NCBI GenBank assembly: GCA_020845895.1
Contig: JADLEX010000007.1
Location: forward strand, 1 to 64,000
Length of the DNA stretch: 64,000 nucleotides
Reading direction: 5' to 3'
DNA from: Deltaproteobacteria bacterium
GTDB taxonomy: Bacteria > Lernaellota > Lernaellaia > JACKCT01
The notes beneath the pieces were generated by a model. The model was not told the origin of the DNA. It saw only the letters and a list, made by a program, of their open reading frames with translations, and searched no databases. Shown in pieces: positions 15,856 to 25,800 of the stretch. Each line of letters begins with the position of its first letter. Position 1 is the first letter of the stretch. The position numbers were made by a program, and so were the translations under genes.

Positions 15856-16700
15856 GTGCCGCACAGATGTTCGAGGCATACGGTGTCTTTCGCGAATCGA
15901 TCCTGTGCGCCGCCATTGCCGGGGCGACGCTCGGTTTCCTCGGCGTTTACGTCGTGCTCCGGCGCGTCGTCTTCGTCAGCGCGGCGGTGACGCAGTCCGC
16001 GGGGCTGGGCGTCGCGCTCGCGTTCTTCGCGGGAATCCACCTGGGCGTCACGATCGACCCCATGGTGGGCGCGACCGTGCTCGCCCTGCTCGCGACGTTT
16101 GCACTCGCGATCGACACGTCGCGCCTGCGTCTGTCGCGCGAGAGCGTCGTGGGGCTCGTATACGCGGCTTCGGGCGGGATCGCGGTGCTGATCGGCGATC
16201 GCATCACGCAGGAAGCCCACGACATCCACGCGATTCTTTTCGGCAGCGCCGTGCTGGTGCGTTCGGTGGACCTGACGGTCGTCGCGGCGGTCGCGGGTGT
16301 GCTGCTCGCGGTCCACGTCTGGTGGTTTCGCGGCATCACGTTCGCGGTCTTCGATCCGATCACCGCACGTGTGCACGGTCTGCCCACGGGTCTGCTTTCG
16401 TTTCTGGTGCTGGTGTCGGTCGGCGTCATGGCGGGCGTGAGTGCACGGGCGCTGGGCGCGATGCCGGTGTTCGCGTTCTCGACGCTGCCCGCGATGGCGT
16501 CGCTGATGCTCGTCGATCGGCTCTCGGTCAATTTCGCGCTCGCCGCGCTGATCGGCGCTGCTGCGGGCGTCGCCGGATTCGCGTTCGCCTTCGTCACGCA
16601 GTTTCCCGTCGGTGCGTCGCAAACTGCGACGGCGGCCGCATTCACGGCCGCCGCGTTCGTCGTGGCGCTCGTTCGCAGGGCGGCGGCGACCCGCCGGTAG
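15852..16700 (+). CDS. Metal ABC transporter permease (ZnuB-like)
   Basis: This 282-residue integral membrane protein of the ABC-3 family has about eight hydrophobic helices and conserved features such as LGFLGVYVVLRRVVFVSAAVTQSAGLGVAL near the N-terminus and GAMPVFAFSTLPAMAS in the middle. It would form the inner-membrane channel for zinc or manganese with the ATPase and binding protein encoded upstream. The start overlaps the ATPase stop. It is the last gene of the operon and converges on the DUF3347 gene. Confidence 0.9.
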   Translation: MSAAQMFEAYGVFRESILCAAIAGATLGFLGVYVVLRRVVFVSAAVTQSAGLGVALAFFAGIHLGVTIDPMVGATVLALLATFALAIDTSRLRLSRESVVGLVYAASGGIAVLIGDRITQEAHDIHAILFGSAVLVRSVDLTVVAAVAGVLLAVHVWWFRGITFAVFDPITARVHGLPTGLLSFLVLVSVGVMAGVSARALGAMPVFAFSTLPAMASLMLVDRLSVNFALAALIGAAAGVAGFAFAFVTQFPVGASQTATAAAFTAAAFVVALVRRAAATRR

Positions 16701-16705
16701 GGGCG

Positions 16706-17200
16706 CTACTTACCGACGATCTCGCCGCAGGTGAGCATTTCGGCGCCGTAGTACGGGTTGCGAATGTCCTTGCCTTTTTGCAGCCACGAACCCGGGTACA
16801 TGGAGCAATAGACGACCGTCGCCGGTTTCGTGGACTGGTGCTCGACCCACATCACCATCGGCTTCGAAAGCTCCGCGAACGCCTTTCGTGCCGTCTTGAT
16901 ATCCGCCGCGGCCTGAATCTTTTTCGCCGCGTCGGGCACCTTTTGCGCGATCCCCTGATAGTGCTTCGCGTGCTCGGGAGCGGCATTCGATGCATCGAGC
17001 TTGGCCGACAGCGTAACGATGGCTCCCGCCGCTGCCGCGACGCCGTCCATCTTGTCCGACGCCAGTGTGTCGCCGATCTTCAGGTACTCGGCGAGGACGA
17101 GGTTCATCTGCTGATCGAAAGATTCCTGCGACGCGAAGCCGGGGGTCGCGAACGAGGCGACCAGCGCGAGCGCCGCGACCGCGAAGCGTGCGAATTTCAT
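16706..17200 (-). CDS. Periplasmic DUF3347-type metal-associated protein
   Basis: This 164-residue protein has a clear signal peptide (VAALALVASFATPGFAS). The mature helical domain ends with YCSMYPGSWLQKGKDIRNPYYG and MLTCGEI, the hallmark of the DUF3347 family found with copper-type efflux systems. Met, Cys and His residues there may bind Cu(I)/Ag(I). A sigma-54 promoter and an inverted repeat shared with cusC lie upstream, which places it in the efflux regulon rather than with the converging uptake operon. Confidence 0.85.
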   Translation of the reverse strand: MKFARFAVAALALVASFATPGFASQESFDQQMNLVLAEYLKIGDTLASDKMDGVAAAAGAIVTLSAKLDASNAAPEHAKHYQGIAQKVPDAAKKIQAAADIKTARKAFAELSKPMVMWVEHQSTKPATVVYCSMYPGSWLQKGKDIRNPYYGAEMLTCGEIVGK

Positions 17201-17251
17201 GGAGACTCCTTTCGGCGAAAGCGCCCGGGTCGGGTGTCGCGTGAATCTTTA

Positions 17252-17265
17252 GCAGGGATCGGGCC
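17252..17265 (-). promoter_or_regulatory. Sigma-54 promoter of the DUF3347 gene
   Basis: On the minus strand TTGGCCCGATCCCTGCTA keeps the invariant GG and GC with ten bases between (consensus TTGGCACG-N4-TTGCT). It lies about 50 bases before the start codon at 17200 and roughly 80-110 bases from the shared inverted repeat. Confidence 0.65.
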
Positions 17266-17341
17266 AACTGGCGTATCCCGCGATTCGCCAAGGATTTCGG
17301 CCGTGTTCGAGACGGATCGGCCGGGTGATCGTGTGCGTGGC

Positions 17342-17374
17342 GAAGAATATTGCTCGGACTGTGCAATATTCTAC
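17342..17374. promoter_or_regulatory. Candidate enhancer site of the NtrC-type regulator (copy 1)
   Basis: The half-sites GAAGAATAT and ATATTCTAC face each other across 15 bases; the inner ten-base arms AGAATATTGC/GCAATATTCT are perfect. The site lies between the DUF3347 gene and the regulator gene. A very similar site precedes cusC at 20006-20037. Confidence 0.65.
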
Positions 17375-17454
17375 AGCGCGCGGGTCGGCCACTGGCGACC
17401 TCCCGCGAACCGGTGTATGCGTAGCGAACCACCCCAGCGCGAGGGACACTTTTC

Positions 17455-18849
17455 GTGAGTGAGACGGTCCTCCTCATCGATGATGACGAGAGCTTTCGCG
17501 AGGTGACGCGTTTTCACCTCGAGGAGGAGGGCTACGTCGTTCGGGGCGCGGCCGACGGCGAGGTGGGGCTGCGTTCCTTCGAAGAGAGTCCGACTGCCGT
17601 CGTCATCACCGACCTGAAGATGCCGAAGATCGACGGGATGGAACTGTTGCCGCGCCTGCTGGCACGCTCGCCGGAAGTGCTCGTGATTGTGGTCACGGCG
17701 TTCGGCGATGTGGCCTCGGCGGTGGCGGCGATGAAAGCGGGCGCGTTCGAGTTCCTTCCCAAGCCCTTCGATCGAGATCACCTGAAGCTCACGGTGCGGC
17801 GCGCCTTCGAGCACGCGGCGCTGCGTCGCGAGGTGCGCGAACTGAAAGGGCGGCTCGGCGACAGCGCGGGAAAGGAACTGCTCTTCCGATCCGACGCGAT
17901 GGAGCGCGTGGTCGAGGTCGCCGACCGCGTGGCCGGGGCGGACGTCACCGTGCTGATCCTCGGCGAAAGCGGCACGGGCAAGGAACTCGTGGCGCGGCGC
18001 ATCCATCGCATCAGCCCGCGCGCGGCGGGACCCTTCGTCGTCGTCAACTGCGGAGCGATCCCGCGCGATCTGCTCGAGGACGAGCTTTTCGGCCACGTCA
18101 AGGGAGCATTCACGGGTGCGACGCGCGACCGGCGCGGGCGTTTCCTGCAGGCCGATGGCGGCACGATCGTTCTCGACGAAATCGCCGAATTGCCCGCGGA
18201 TCTTCAGACGCGGTTGCTGCGCGTGCTGCGGGAGCGCGTGGTCGACGTCGTCGGCCGCGACGCCTCGGTGCCGGTGGATATCCGCGTCATCGCGGCGACG
18301 AACCGCGACCTCGAACACGCGGTGGCCGAGGGGACGTTTCGCGAGGACCTCTTCTACCGCCTCAACGTGTTGCCGCTACGCATCCCTCCGTTGCGCGAGC
18401 GTCCCGAGGATATCCTGCTGCTCGTGCGGCACTTCCTTGCCCGATACGGCGGATCGACGGAGTGGACGATTCCGGCGGGAGCGACGGCACGACTCGAGTC
18501 GCTGCCCTGGCGCGGCAACGTGCGCGAACTCGAAAACCTCTGCCAGCGCGTCGCGCTGCTCTCGCCGGGGCGCGAGATGAGCGAGGAGTTTCTGCCACCC
18601 GCGCCCGAGTCGGTGCGTGTTCGTGGCGACTCGGACCTGGCGATGATCGCGGCGGGGCGGATCGAGTTGCCGCCGGGCGGGGTGTCGCTCGAAGCGCTCG
18701 AGCGCGACATCATCGTGCACGCCTTAGAACTGAACGGCCACAACCAGAGCCGCACGGCGCGATTCCTGCAAATCCCGCGTCACGTGCTGCTGTACCGAAT
18801 CGAAAAATTCGGGATCGCGTCGCCGCCCGGCCGCGAACCGGGAGCGTAG
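17455..18849 (+). CDS. Sigma-54-dependent two-component response regulator (NtrC/ZraR type)
   Basis: This 464-residue activator has a receiver domain with phospho-acceptor Asp53 (VITDLKMPK). An AAA+ domain follows with Walker A GESGTGKE (about 170-177) and the sigma-54 contact loop GAFTGA (217-222). A C-terminal Fis-type helix-turn-helix ends it (NQSRTARFLQIPRHVLLYRI). It starts at GTG. The kinase gene follows after 4 bases. The genes around it and two matching inverted repeats suggest it activates the DUF3347 gene and cusCBA in response to envelope metal. Confidence 0.92.
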   Translation: MSETVLLIDDDESFREVTRFHLEEEGYVVRGAADGEVGLRSFEESPTAVVITDLKMPKIDGMELLPRLLARSPEVLVIVVTAFGDVASAVAAMKAGAFEFLPKPFDRDHLKLTVRRAFEHAALRREVRELKGRLGDSAGKELLFRSDAMERVVEVADRVAGADVTVLILGESGTGKELVARRIHRISPRAAGPFVVVNCGAIPRDLLEDELFGHVKGAFTGATRDRRGRFLQADGGTIVLDEIAELPADLQTRLLRVLRERVVDVVGRDASVPVDIRVIAATNRDLEHAVAEGTFREDLFYRLNVLPLRIPPLRERPEDILLLVRHFLARYGGSTEWTIPAGATARLESLPWRGNVRELENLCQRVALLSPGREMSEEFLPPAPESVRVRGDSDLAMIAAGRIELPPGGVSLEALERDIIVHALELNGHNQSRTARFLQIPRHVLLYRIEKFGIASPPGREPGA

Positions 18850-18853
18850 GGAG

Positions 18854-19975
18854 TTGGCCTTGCTGTCACGCGTCGATCGGGTGGGGTGGCGAGCGCTCGT
18901 GTCGGCGCGGGCGTGGATGCTGCTGTGGATCCCCATCGCACTCGTCTCCGCCGCGCACTACACGACGGGTACCTCGTTTCACTGGCTGCACGACATCTTC
19001 CGCCGGCTCTACTACATCCCCATCATCCTCGGCGCGTTCGTCTTCGGGCGACCGGGAGCGCTGGGGGCCTCGATCGCGGCGTCGATCGCCTACGCACCGC
19101 ACGCCTTCACCACGTTTTTCGTGCAGGACCCCGCGCACGGCACGGAGAAAGTGCTCGAGATCCTGCTCTACAACGTCGTCGCGTTTATCACGGGAACGCT
19201 GGCCGATCGCGAGCACCGCGAACGAGTGCGTCAGGAGGAGACGGCACACAGGCTTCGGGAATCGCTCGAGGATGTGCGTCTCATGGAGCGGCAACTCATC
19301 CGCGCGGGGCGCTTGCAGTCGCTGGGTGAGATGACCGCCGGGCTCGCGCACGAGATCAAGAATCCGCTGGCGTCGCTCAAGGGTGCGGTCGAAATCATCT
19401 CCGACGAAATTTCCGAAATGTCGCCCCGGCGGAAGATGGTGGAGATCCTGCGCAAGGAAATCGACCGCCTCAACGATCTGCTGGAGAGGTTTCTCAGTTT
19501 CGCGCGGCCCTCGGGACTCCATCGCGCGGATGTGCCGCTCGCGGAGGTGGCCGCGCACGCCATCGCGCTCGTCGAATCGACCTCGCGAGTTGGCGGCGTC
19601 ACCGTTGCGCTGGCGCCCGGCGAGGATTCGGTCGTCGTATCGGGGGATCGCGACAAGATCGCGCAGGTGGTCTTCAACCTGCTCATCAACGCGGTACAGG
19701 CGACCGTGAGCGGCGGCACGGTCAGGGTGCGCTGCGAACGCGCCACACGCGCGCGTCGCAGTTTCGGGGTACTGGTGGTCGAAGATACCGGTCCGGGTCT
19801 CGCCGAGGAAATCCGCGAAAAGATCTTCGATCCGTTTTTCACGACGAAGGAAGACGGAACCGGTCTCGGTCTTTCCATCGCGGCGCGCATCGCCGACGAG
19901 CATCAGGGATTCATCGAGGCCGACAACCGGCCTGAGGGCGGCGCGGTCTTTCGTCTCCTTCTCCCGCTTTCTTAA
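18854..19975 (+). CDS. Membrane sensor histidine kinase partner of the NtrC-type regulator
   Basis: This is a 373-residue kinase. The N-terminal 115 residues hold three or four hydrophobic helices with little periplasmic sequence, so sensing may be within the membrane; several His residues lie there (FHWLHDIF). A coiled linker leads to the dimerisation domain with phospho-His166 in GLAHEIKNP. It ends with ATP-binding N, G1 and G2 boxes (NLLINAVQA, VEDTGPGL, GTGLGLSIA). It begins at TTG four bases after the regulator stop. Confidence 0.88.
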   Translation: MALLSRVDRVGWRALVSARAWMLLWIPIALVSAAHYTTGTSFHWLHDIFRRLYYIPIILGAFVFGRPGALGASIAASIAYAPHAFTTFFVQDPAHGTEKVLEILLYNVVAFITGTLADREHRERVRQEETAHRLRESLEDVRLMERQLIRAGRLQSLGEMTAGLAHEIKNPLASLKGAVEIISDEISEMSPRRKMVEILRKEIDRLNDLLERFLSFARPSGLHRADVPLAEVAAHAIALVESTSRVGGVTVALAPGEDSVVVSGDRDKIAQVVFNLLINAVQATVSGGTVRVRCERATRARRSFGVLVVEDTGPGLAEEIREKIFDPFFTTKEDGTGLGLSIAARIADEHQGFIEADNRPEGGAVFRLLLPLS

Positions 19976-20005
19976 GGCGGATTGCTGACGGGCCATGCGT
20001 CCCGT

Positions 20006-20037
20006 GAAGCATATCCTTCAACTGCCGAATATTCTTC
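20006..20037. promoter_or_regulatory. Candidate enhancer site of the NtrC-type regulator (copy 2)
   Basis: GAAGCATAT and ATATTCTTC face each other across 14 bases, matching the site at 17342-17374. It lies about 80 bases upstream of the -24 element before cusC, a usual distance for a sigma-54 enhancer. Confidence 0.6.
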
Positions 20038-20101
20038 AGTGTGCCACGCAACTCGCGGACTGTCGATTTCCAACTTAGTGAATTCATTAGACTTACTCTG
20101 C

Positions 20102-20115
20102 GGCACGGGGGTTGC
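20102..20115 (+). promoter_or_regulatory. Sigma-54 promoter of the metal-efflux operon
   Basis: CGGCACGGGGGTTGCA carries the -24 GG and -12 GC with the required ten-base gap and matches the consensus closely (GGCACG, TTGCA). It is 47 bases before the start at 20163. Confidence 0.8.
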
Positions 20116-20162
20116 ACTTCATTTTCTAGGGTCGGCGATCCGGTCCGACAGGGAATCGCGAA

Positions 20163-21422
20163 ATGATTCACAAATCCGTCGTCTGGACCGTGGTCATCGC
20201 CGGCCTCGCATTCGTTGCAGGCGGATGGGCTTCCGCGGATGAATCCGCGCCGCCGATCGAAGAACTGGTCGCAGCCGCGCTCGCGAACTCGCCCATGATT
20301 GCGGCGCAGCGTGCGCGACTCGGCGCGGCGCTCGAATTCGTCTCCCCCGCGGGTGCGCTCGAAGATCCGATGCTCGAGACTGGGGGGGCCTTTGCGGTGA
20401 TGGACGGCGAGCCGGAATTTTCGACGGCGACGCTGGAACTGAGCCAGGAGATTCCGCTCGGCGGTCAACGCGGAATGAGGCGGGACGCGGCCTCCGCCGA
20501 CGCCGATGCGCGGCGCGTCGCTCTCGTGCGCACCGAGCGCGAGATCGCCATGAACGTGCGCATGGCCTACGCGGAACTCTACGAACTCGACCGCGAGATC
20601 GCGTACCTCGCGGCCGCGCGCGAACACCTGAAACTGATTTCGGCCGCCGCCGCCGCGCGCTACGCCGCGGGCGAGTCCGATCAGGAGGCGCTGCTCAAGG
20701 CGCAGATCGCCGTGTCGCGGTTGATGGAGCGCCAGGCTGAGCTCGACTCCGAACGCGCGGTGCTCGTCGCCGAAATGAACCGCCTGCTCGACCGGTCCGG
20801 CGACGCGCCGCTCGGAACCGTCGCCGGGCTTCCCGAGATCGAGTGGCCGGCGTGGGCCGACGAGAGTGTCGCTCCGACCACTCCCGACGTGCGCGAGCGC
20901 GAGGCGGGGATTGAGGCTTCGGAGCATCGGCGCGACGCGGCGAAAAAGGATCTGTGGCCCGATCTGATCGTCGGTGTGGGCGGCGGTGTCGAGCGCAACT
21001 GGGTGGACGGCGGGCAAATGCCGATGGGCATGGCACGGCTCGGCATCACGTTGCCGATCTGGCAGGCCGCGCGGCAGCGTCCCATGATCCGCGCCGCCGA
21101 GCAGGAGCGCGCGATGGCCGCGGCCGAAAAACGCGACGCGGAGGCCACGGCGCGATCAGCCCTGACGAGGCTTCGCGCGGGTTGGCAGAAGACGAATCGC
21201 CAGGTGACGCTCTTTCGCGAGGCCATCGTCCCGCAGACGCACGCCGCTCTCGACGCCGCTCGCGCGGCTTATCTGGCGGGGCGCGGCGATTTTTCGATGG
21301 TCGTCGAAGACTTCAACATGTGGCTCGACGCCCGCGTGGAACTCGCGGGCCGGGAAGCCGAGCGCTATCGGATCTGGTCGGAGCTCGACGCGCTGCGCCC
21401 CATGGATGCGGGCGGGAAATAG
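20163..21422 (+). CDS. cusC: Outer-membrane efflux channel of the TolC/CusC family
   Basis: This 419-residue protein has a signal peptide and two long alpha-helical repeats rich in Ala, Glu and Arg. Segments include EDPMLETGGAF, LELSQEIPLGGQRGMRRDAA in the first repeat and LGITLPIWQAARQRPMIRAAEQE in the second. It would form the trimeric outer-membrane exit duct for the CusBA pump encoded immediately downstream. The nearby sigma-54 promoter and enhancer indicate metal-induced expression. The symbol is assigned by operon position and family. Confidence 0.88.
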   Translation: MIHKSVVWTVVIAGLAFVAGGWASADESAPPIEELVAAALANSPMIAAQRARLGAALEFVSPAGALEDPMLETGGAFAVMDGEPEFSTATLELSQEIPLGGQRGMRRDAASADADARRVALVRTEREIAMNVRMAYAELYELDREIAYLAAAREHLKLISAAAAARYAAGESDQEALLKAQIAVSRLMERQAELDSERAVLVAEMNRLLDRSGDAPLGTVAGLPEIEWPAWADESVAPTTPDVREREAGIEASEHRRDAAKKDLWPDLIVGVGGGVERNWVDGGQMPMGMARLGITLPIWQAARQRPMIRAAEQERAMAAAEKRDAEATARSALTRLRAGWQKTNRQVTLFREAIVPQTHAALDAARAAYLAGRGDFSMVVEDFNMWLDARVELAGREAERYRIWSELDALRPMDAGGK

Positions 21423-21431
21423 GAACGGCAC

Positions 21432-22826
21432 ATGAGTCGACGAACAACCTTCATTCTTTTCGCATGCGTGCTGCTCGTCGCGGCGGCGCTCGTCGCCGGG
21501 TGCGGTGCGTCGAGCGATACGGCGAAAAAGTTCCACTGCCCCATGCACCCAACCTACATTTCCGATCGCCAGGGCGATTGCCCGATCTGCGGAATGCGCC
21601 TCGTACCGATCGAAAGCGAATCGGACCACGTGAGCGCCACCCCCGCGCCCGCGACGCACGACGTGTACACTTGCCCGATGCACGCGCAGGTCGTTTCGGA
21701 CGAGCCGGGCGAGTGCCCCATCTGCGGTATGGATCTGGTGAAACGCGAAAGCGCGCCGGACGCCCACGCCGGCCACGACGCGGCGGGCGGGGTGGACGGC
21801 ATGTCGACGGTAGAACTCGCGGGAACGGCGCTGAACCTTTCGGGAATCAAGACCGCCATCGCAAGACGCGATCGCCTCGCGGGGTCGGTGCGTGCGGTGG
21901 GAACGGTCGCGGCCGACGAGCGGCGCGTGCGCGTCGTGCACACCAAGGTCGAGGGCTACGTCGAGAAACTCCACGCAAATTTCACGGGCGGGCAGGTGCG
22001 CCGAGGCGATCCGATCATGGCGATCTTCTCGCCGGAACTCCTCGCCACGCAGCAGGAATACCTGCGCGCGTACAAGACGGCGCAGCAGTTCGCGGCGTCG
22101 TCCATCGAAGAGGTGCAGGAGGGCGGCAAGGAGCTCATCGCAGCGTCGCGACGGCGTTTGGAACTCTTTGACGTGCCCGAAAGCTTCATCCATCAACTCG
22201 AAACAACGGGCGAGTCAAAGCGCACCGTGACGCTCGTCGCGCCGGTGTCCGGTTACGTGACGGGCAAAGACGTCTTTGAAGGGCAACGCGTCGAGCCGGG
22301 GATGCCGCTGTACACGGTGACCGATCTGTCGCGCGTGTGGGTGGAGGTGGACATCTACGAGTACGAGGCGCGGCGGGTCACGGTCGGAGCGCCCGCGACG
22401 ATCGCGCTCGCCTTCGATCCCGACACGCGGATCGCGGCGAAGGTCGCGTACGTCAATCCGACGCTGAACGCCGAGAGCCGCACGCTGAAGGTGCGTTTCG
22501 ATGTGCCGAATCCCAAACTCGTTCTCAAGCCCGGGATGTTCGCAAACGTCGAACTCGAAACCGGCGGCGACGAGGGCATCGTGATTCCCGACTCGGCCGT
22601 GCTCGACACCGGCGCACGGCAGGTCGTGTTCGTCGAGACGGCGCCGGGCCAATACGAGCCGCGCGAGGTGAAGGTCGTCGCGAAGTCGAACGACATGGTG
22701 CAAATCAGCGAAGGCGTGCGCGACGGTGAGCGCGTCGTGACGACCGCGAACTTCCTGCTCGATTCCGAGTCGCGCATCAAGGCCGCCATCGCCGGATCGG
22801 GCGGCGATGCGAGCCATGCGCACTGA
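21432..22826 (+). CDS. cusB: Periplasmic adaptor of a heavy-metal RND pump with two metal-binding modules
   Basis: This 464-residue membrane-fusion protein is anchored as a lipoprotein (LVAGCG). Before the adaptor domains come two heavy-metal binding modules: FHCPMHPTYISDRQGDCPICGM (first positions about 37-58) and YTCPMHAQVVSDEPGECPICGM. Each has C-P-M-H and C-P-I-C-G-M. The rest follows the barrel-sandwich, helical hairpin and beta-barrel order of CusB. It probably collects Cu(I)/Ag(I) and passes it to CusA. Spacing to both neighbours is about 10 bases. Confidence 0.9.
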   Translation: MSRRTTFILFACVLLVAAALVAGCGASSDTAKKFHCPMHPTYISDRQGDCPICGMRLVPIESESDHVSATPAPATHDVYTCPMHAQVVSDEPGECPICGMDLVKRESAPDAHAGHDAAGGVDGMSTVELAGTALNLSGIKTAIARRDRLAGSVRAVGTVAADERRVRVVHTKVEGYVEKLHANFTGGQVRRGDPIMAIFSPELLATQQEYLRAYKTAQQFAASSIEEVQEGGKELIAASRRRLELFDVPESFIHQLETTGESKRTVTLVAPVSGYVTGKDVFEGQRVEPGMPLYTVTDLSRVWVEVDIYEYEARRVTVGAPATIALAFDPDTRIAAKVAYVNPTLNAESRTLKVRFDVPNPKLVLKPGMFANVELETGGDEGIVIPDSAVLDTGARQVVFVETAPGQYEPREVKVVAKSNDMVQISEGVRDGERVVTTANFLLDSESRIKAAIAGSGGDASHAH

Positions 22827-22838
22827 CGGGGCGGCATC

Positions 22839-25800
22839 GTGATCAAGCGGATCATCGAATTTTCCGCCACGAATCGCGCGCTGGTGCTGATCGGCGTGGG
22901 GACTCTCGTCGCGCTCTCGATCTACACCCTCAAGGTGATTCGGCTCGACGCGCTGCCGGACCTCTCCGACACGCAGGTCATCATCTACTCCAAGTGGGAT
23001 CGCAGCCCCGACATCATCGAGGATCAGGTCACGTATCCCATCGTCTCCGCGCTGCTCGGCGCGCCGCAGGTCAAGGCGATTCGCGGATTTTCGGACTTCG
23101 GTTTCTCGTACGTGTACGTGATCTTTCACGACGGCACCGACATCTACTGGGCACGCAGCCGCGTAATGGAATACCTGTCGAAAATTCAGGCGCGGTTGCC
23201 GGACGGCGTGCAGACGGAACTCGGCCCCGACGCGACCGGCGTCGGCTGGGTGTTTCAGTACGCACTTGTCGACAAGTCGGGCACGCACTCGCTCGACGAG
23301 CTACGTTCGTACCAGGACTGGCACTTGCGCTACGCGCTGCAATCTGTGCCCGGCGTGGCCGAGGTCGCGTCGATCGGCGGCTACGTGCGCCAATACCAGA
23401 TCACGGTCGATCCCAACCGCCTCGCGGCCTACGGCGTCATGATCGACGAGGTGATGATGGCCGTGAAGGCGTCGAACAACGAGGTCGGCGGGCGGCTGAT
23501 CGAGTGGGCCGGCGCGGAATACATGGTGCGCGGCAAAGGCTACGCAAAGAGCATCGCGGACTTCGAGCAGATCGTCGTCAAGGCGAACGGCGGCGTGCCC
23601 GTGCTGCTGCGCGACGTGGCGAACGTGGCGATCGGCCCGGAGATGCGGCGCGGCATTTCGGATCTCGACGGCCAGGGCGACGCGGTCGGCGGCATCGTGG
23701 TGATGCGCCACGGCGAGAACGCGCTGAACGTGATCGAGCGCGTGAAGGAAAAGATCGCATCGCTCGGGCCGGCGCTGCCGCCGGGCGTGGAGATCGTGAC
23801 GACCTACGATCGCTCCGACCTCATCCACCGGGCGATCGAGACGCTGCGCGACAAGCTGCTCGAAGAGATGATCATCGTCTCGCTCGTCATCATGCTCTTC
23901 CTGTGGCACGTGCCGTCTTCCATCGTTCCGATCATCACGATTCCCGTCTCGGTGATCCTCTCGTTCATCCCGCTTTATCTCATGGGGATCACGGTCAACA
24001 TCATGTCGCTCGCGGGCATCGCCATCAGTATCGGCGTACTGGTGGACGGCGCGATCGTCGAGGTCGAAAACGCGTACAATCGCATCTACCACTGGAAAAC
24101 CGATCGAAAACGCCGAATGGAAGCGGGCGAGCCGGTCGGCGACGAGGACGTCGAGTTCCACCACGTTCGTCTCGAAGCGCTGAAAGAAGTCGGCCCGTCG
24201 GTCTTCTTCTCGCTGCTCGTCATCGCCGTCGCGTTCCTGCCGATCTTCACGCTGGTCGATCAGGAAGGCCGGCTCTTCAAGCCGCTCGCGTATTCCAAGA
24301 ACCTCGCGATGGCGCTCGCGGCGCTGCTCGCGATCACGCTCGATCCCGCGCTGCGCATGCTTTTCGCGCGCATCCGCCCCTTCGAGTTTCGGCCGCGCGC
24401 GCTCGCCCGCGTCGCGTCAGCGACGTTCGTCGGCCGGTACCACTCCGAAGAGCAACACCCGATCAGCCGCGCGATCTTCCGCGTGTACGAGCCGGTCTGC
24501 CGAGCGGTGCTGCGTCATCCGTACAAGACGATCGGCGCGGCGTTCGGCCTCGTCGCGCTCAGCCTGCCGATGTACTTCCGGCTCGGCACCGAGTTCATGC
24601 CGCCGCTGCATGAGGGCTCGATCCTCTACATGCCCACCACGCTGCCCGGCATCTCCGTGACGCAGGCGCGCGAACTGCTCGACACGCAGGACCGTGTTCT
24701 CAAATCGTTCCCCGAGGTCGAGCGCGTGTTCGGCAAGGCGGGTCGCGCGGAAACCTCCACCGATCCCGCGCCGTTTTCGATGATGGAAACGACGGTGATC
24801 CTGAAGCCGGAACACGAATGGCGCGCGAAGCCGCGCTGGTATTCGCCGTGGGCGCCCGCGTGGGTTCAGGCGGTGCTGCGTCCCATCTGGCGCGACCGCA
24901 TCTCGTGGGACGAGCTGATCGACGAGATGGACCGCGCGATGCGCATTCCCGGCGTCACGAACGCGTGGACCATGCCCATCAAGGCGCGCATCGACATGCT
25001 CTCGACCGGCGTGCGCACGCCCATCGGCATCAAGGTCTTCGGTGACGACCTCGCCGAGATCGAACGCGTCGGCACGCGGCTCGAAGGCATTTTGCGCGAC
25101 GTGCCCGGCACGCGCAGCGTTTTCGCCGAGCGCGTGGCTGGCGGGTACTTCGTCGATTTCGAGCCGCGCCGCGACGAGATGGCGCGCCTCGGCGTGACGA
25201 TCGAGTCGCTGCAAACGGTCATCATGACGGCGATCGGCGGCGAGAATGTTACGACGACCATCGAGGGCCGCGAGCGCTATCCCGTCAACATCCGCTACCC
25301 GGCGGAACTGCGCGACGACGTGGACCAGCTCGGCCGCGTGCTCGTCGCTACGCCCACGATGGCGCAGGTGCCGCTGGCGCAGCTCGCCGACATCCGGCTC
25401 GTGCAGGGTCCGTCGATGCTGCGCAACGAAAACGGATTCCTCGCGGGCTACGTGTACGTGGACATCGAGGGCCGCGACATCGGCGGCTACGTCGCCGACG
25501 CAAAAAGGGCCGTGGCGGCGCATCTCGAGCGCACGCCGGGTGTATCGCTGCAATGGAGCGGTCAGTTCGAGAACATGCTACGCGTGCGGGAGCGGCTGCG
25601 GATCGTCGTGCCGATCACGCTCGTGCTCATCTTTTTGCTGCTGTATTTCAACACGCGCAGTGCGTTCAAATCCGCCGTCGTGATGCTCGCGGTGCCGTTT
25701 TCGGCGATCGGCGCGATCTGGCTTTTCTACCTGCTCGACTACAACGTCTCGATCGCGGCGTGGGTGGGCATGATCGCGCTGCTCGGCCTCGACGCCGAGA

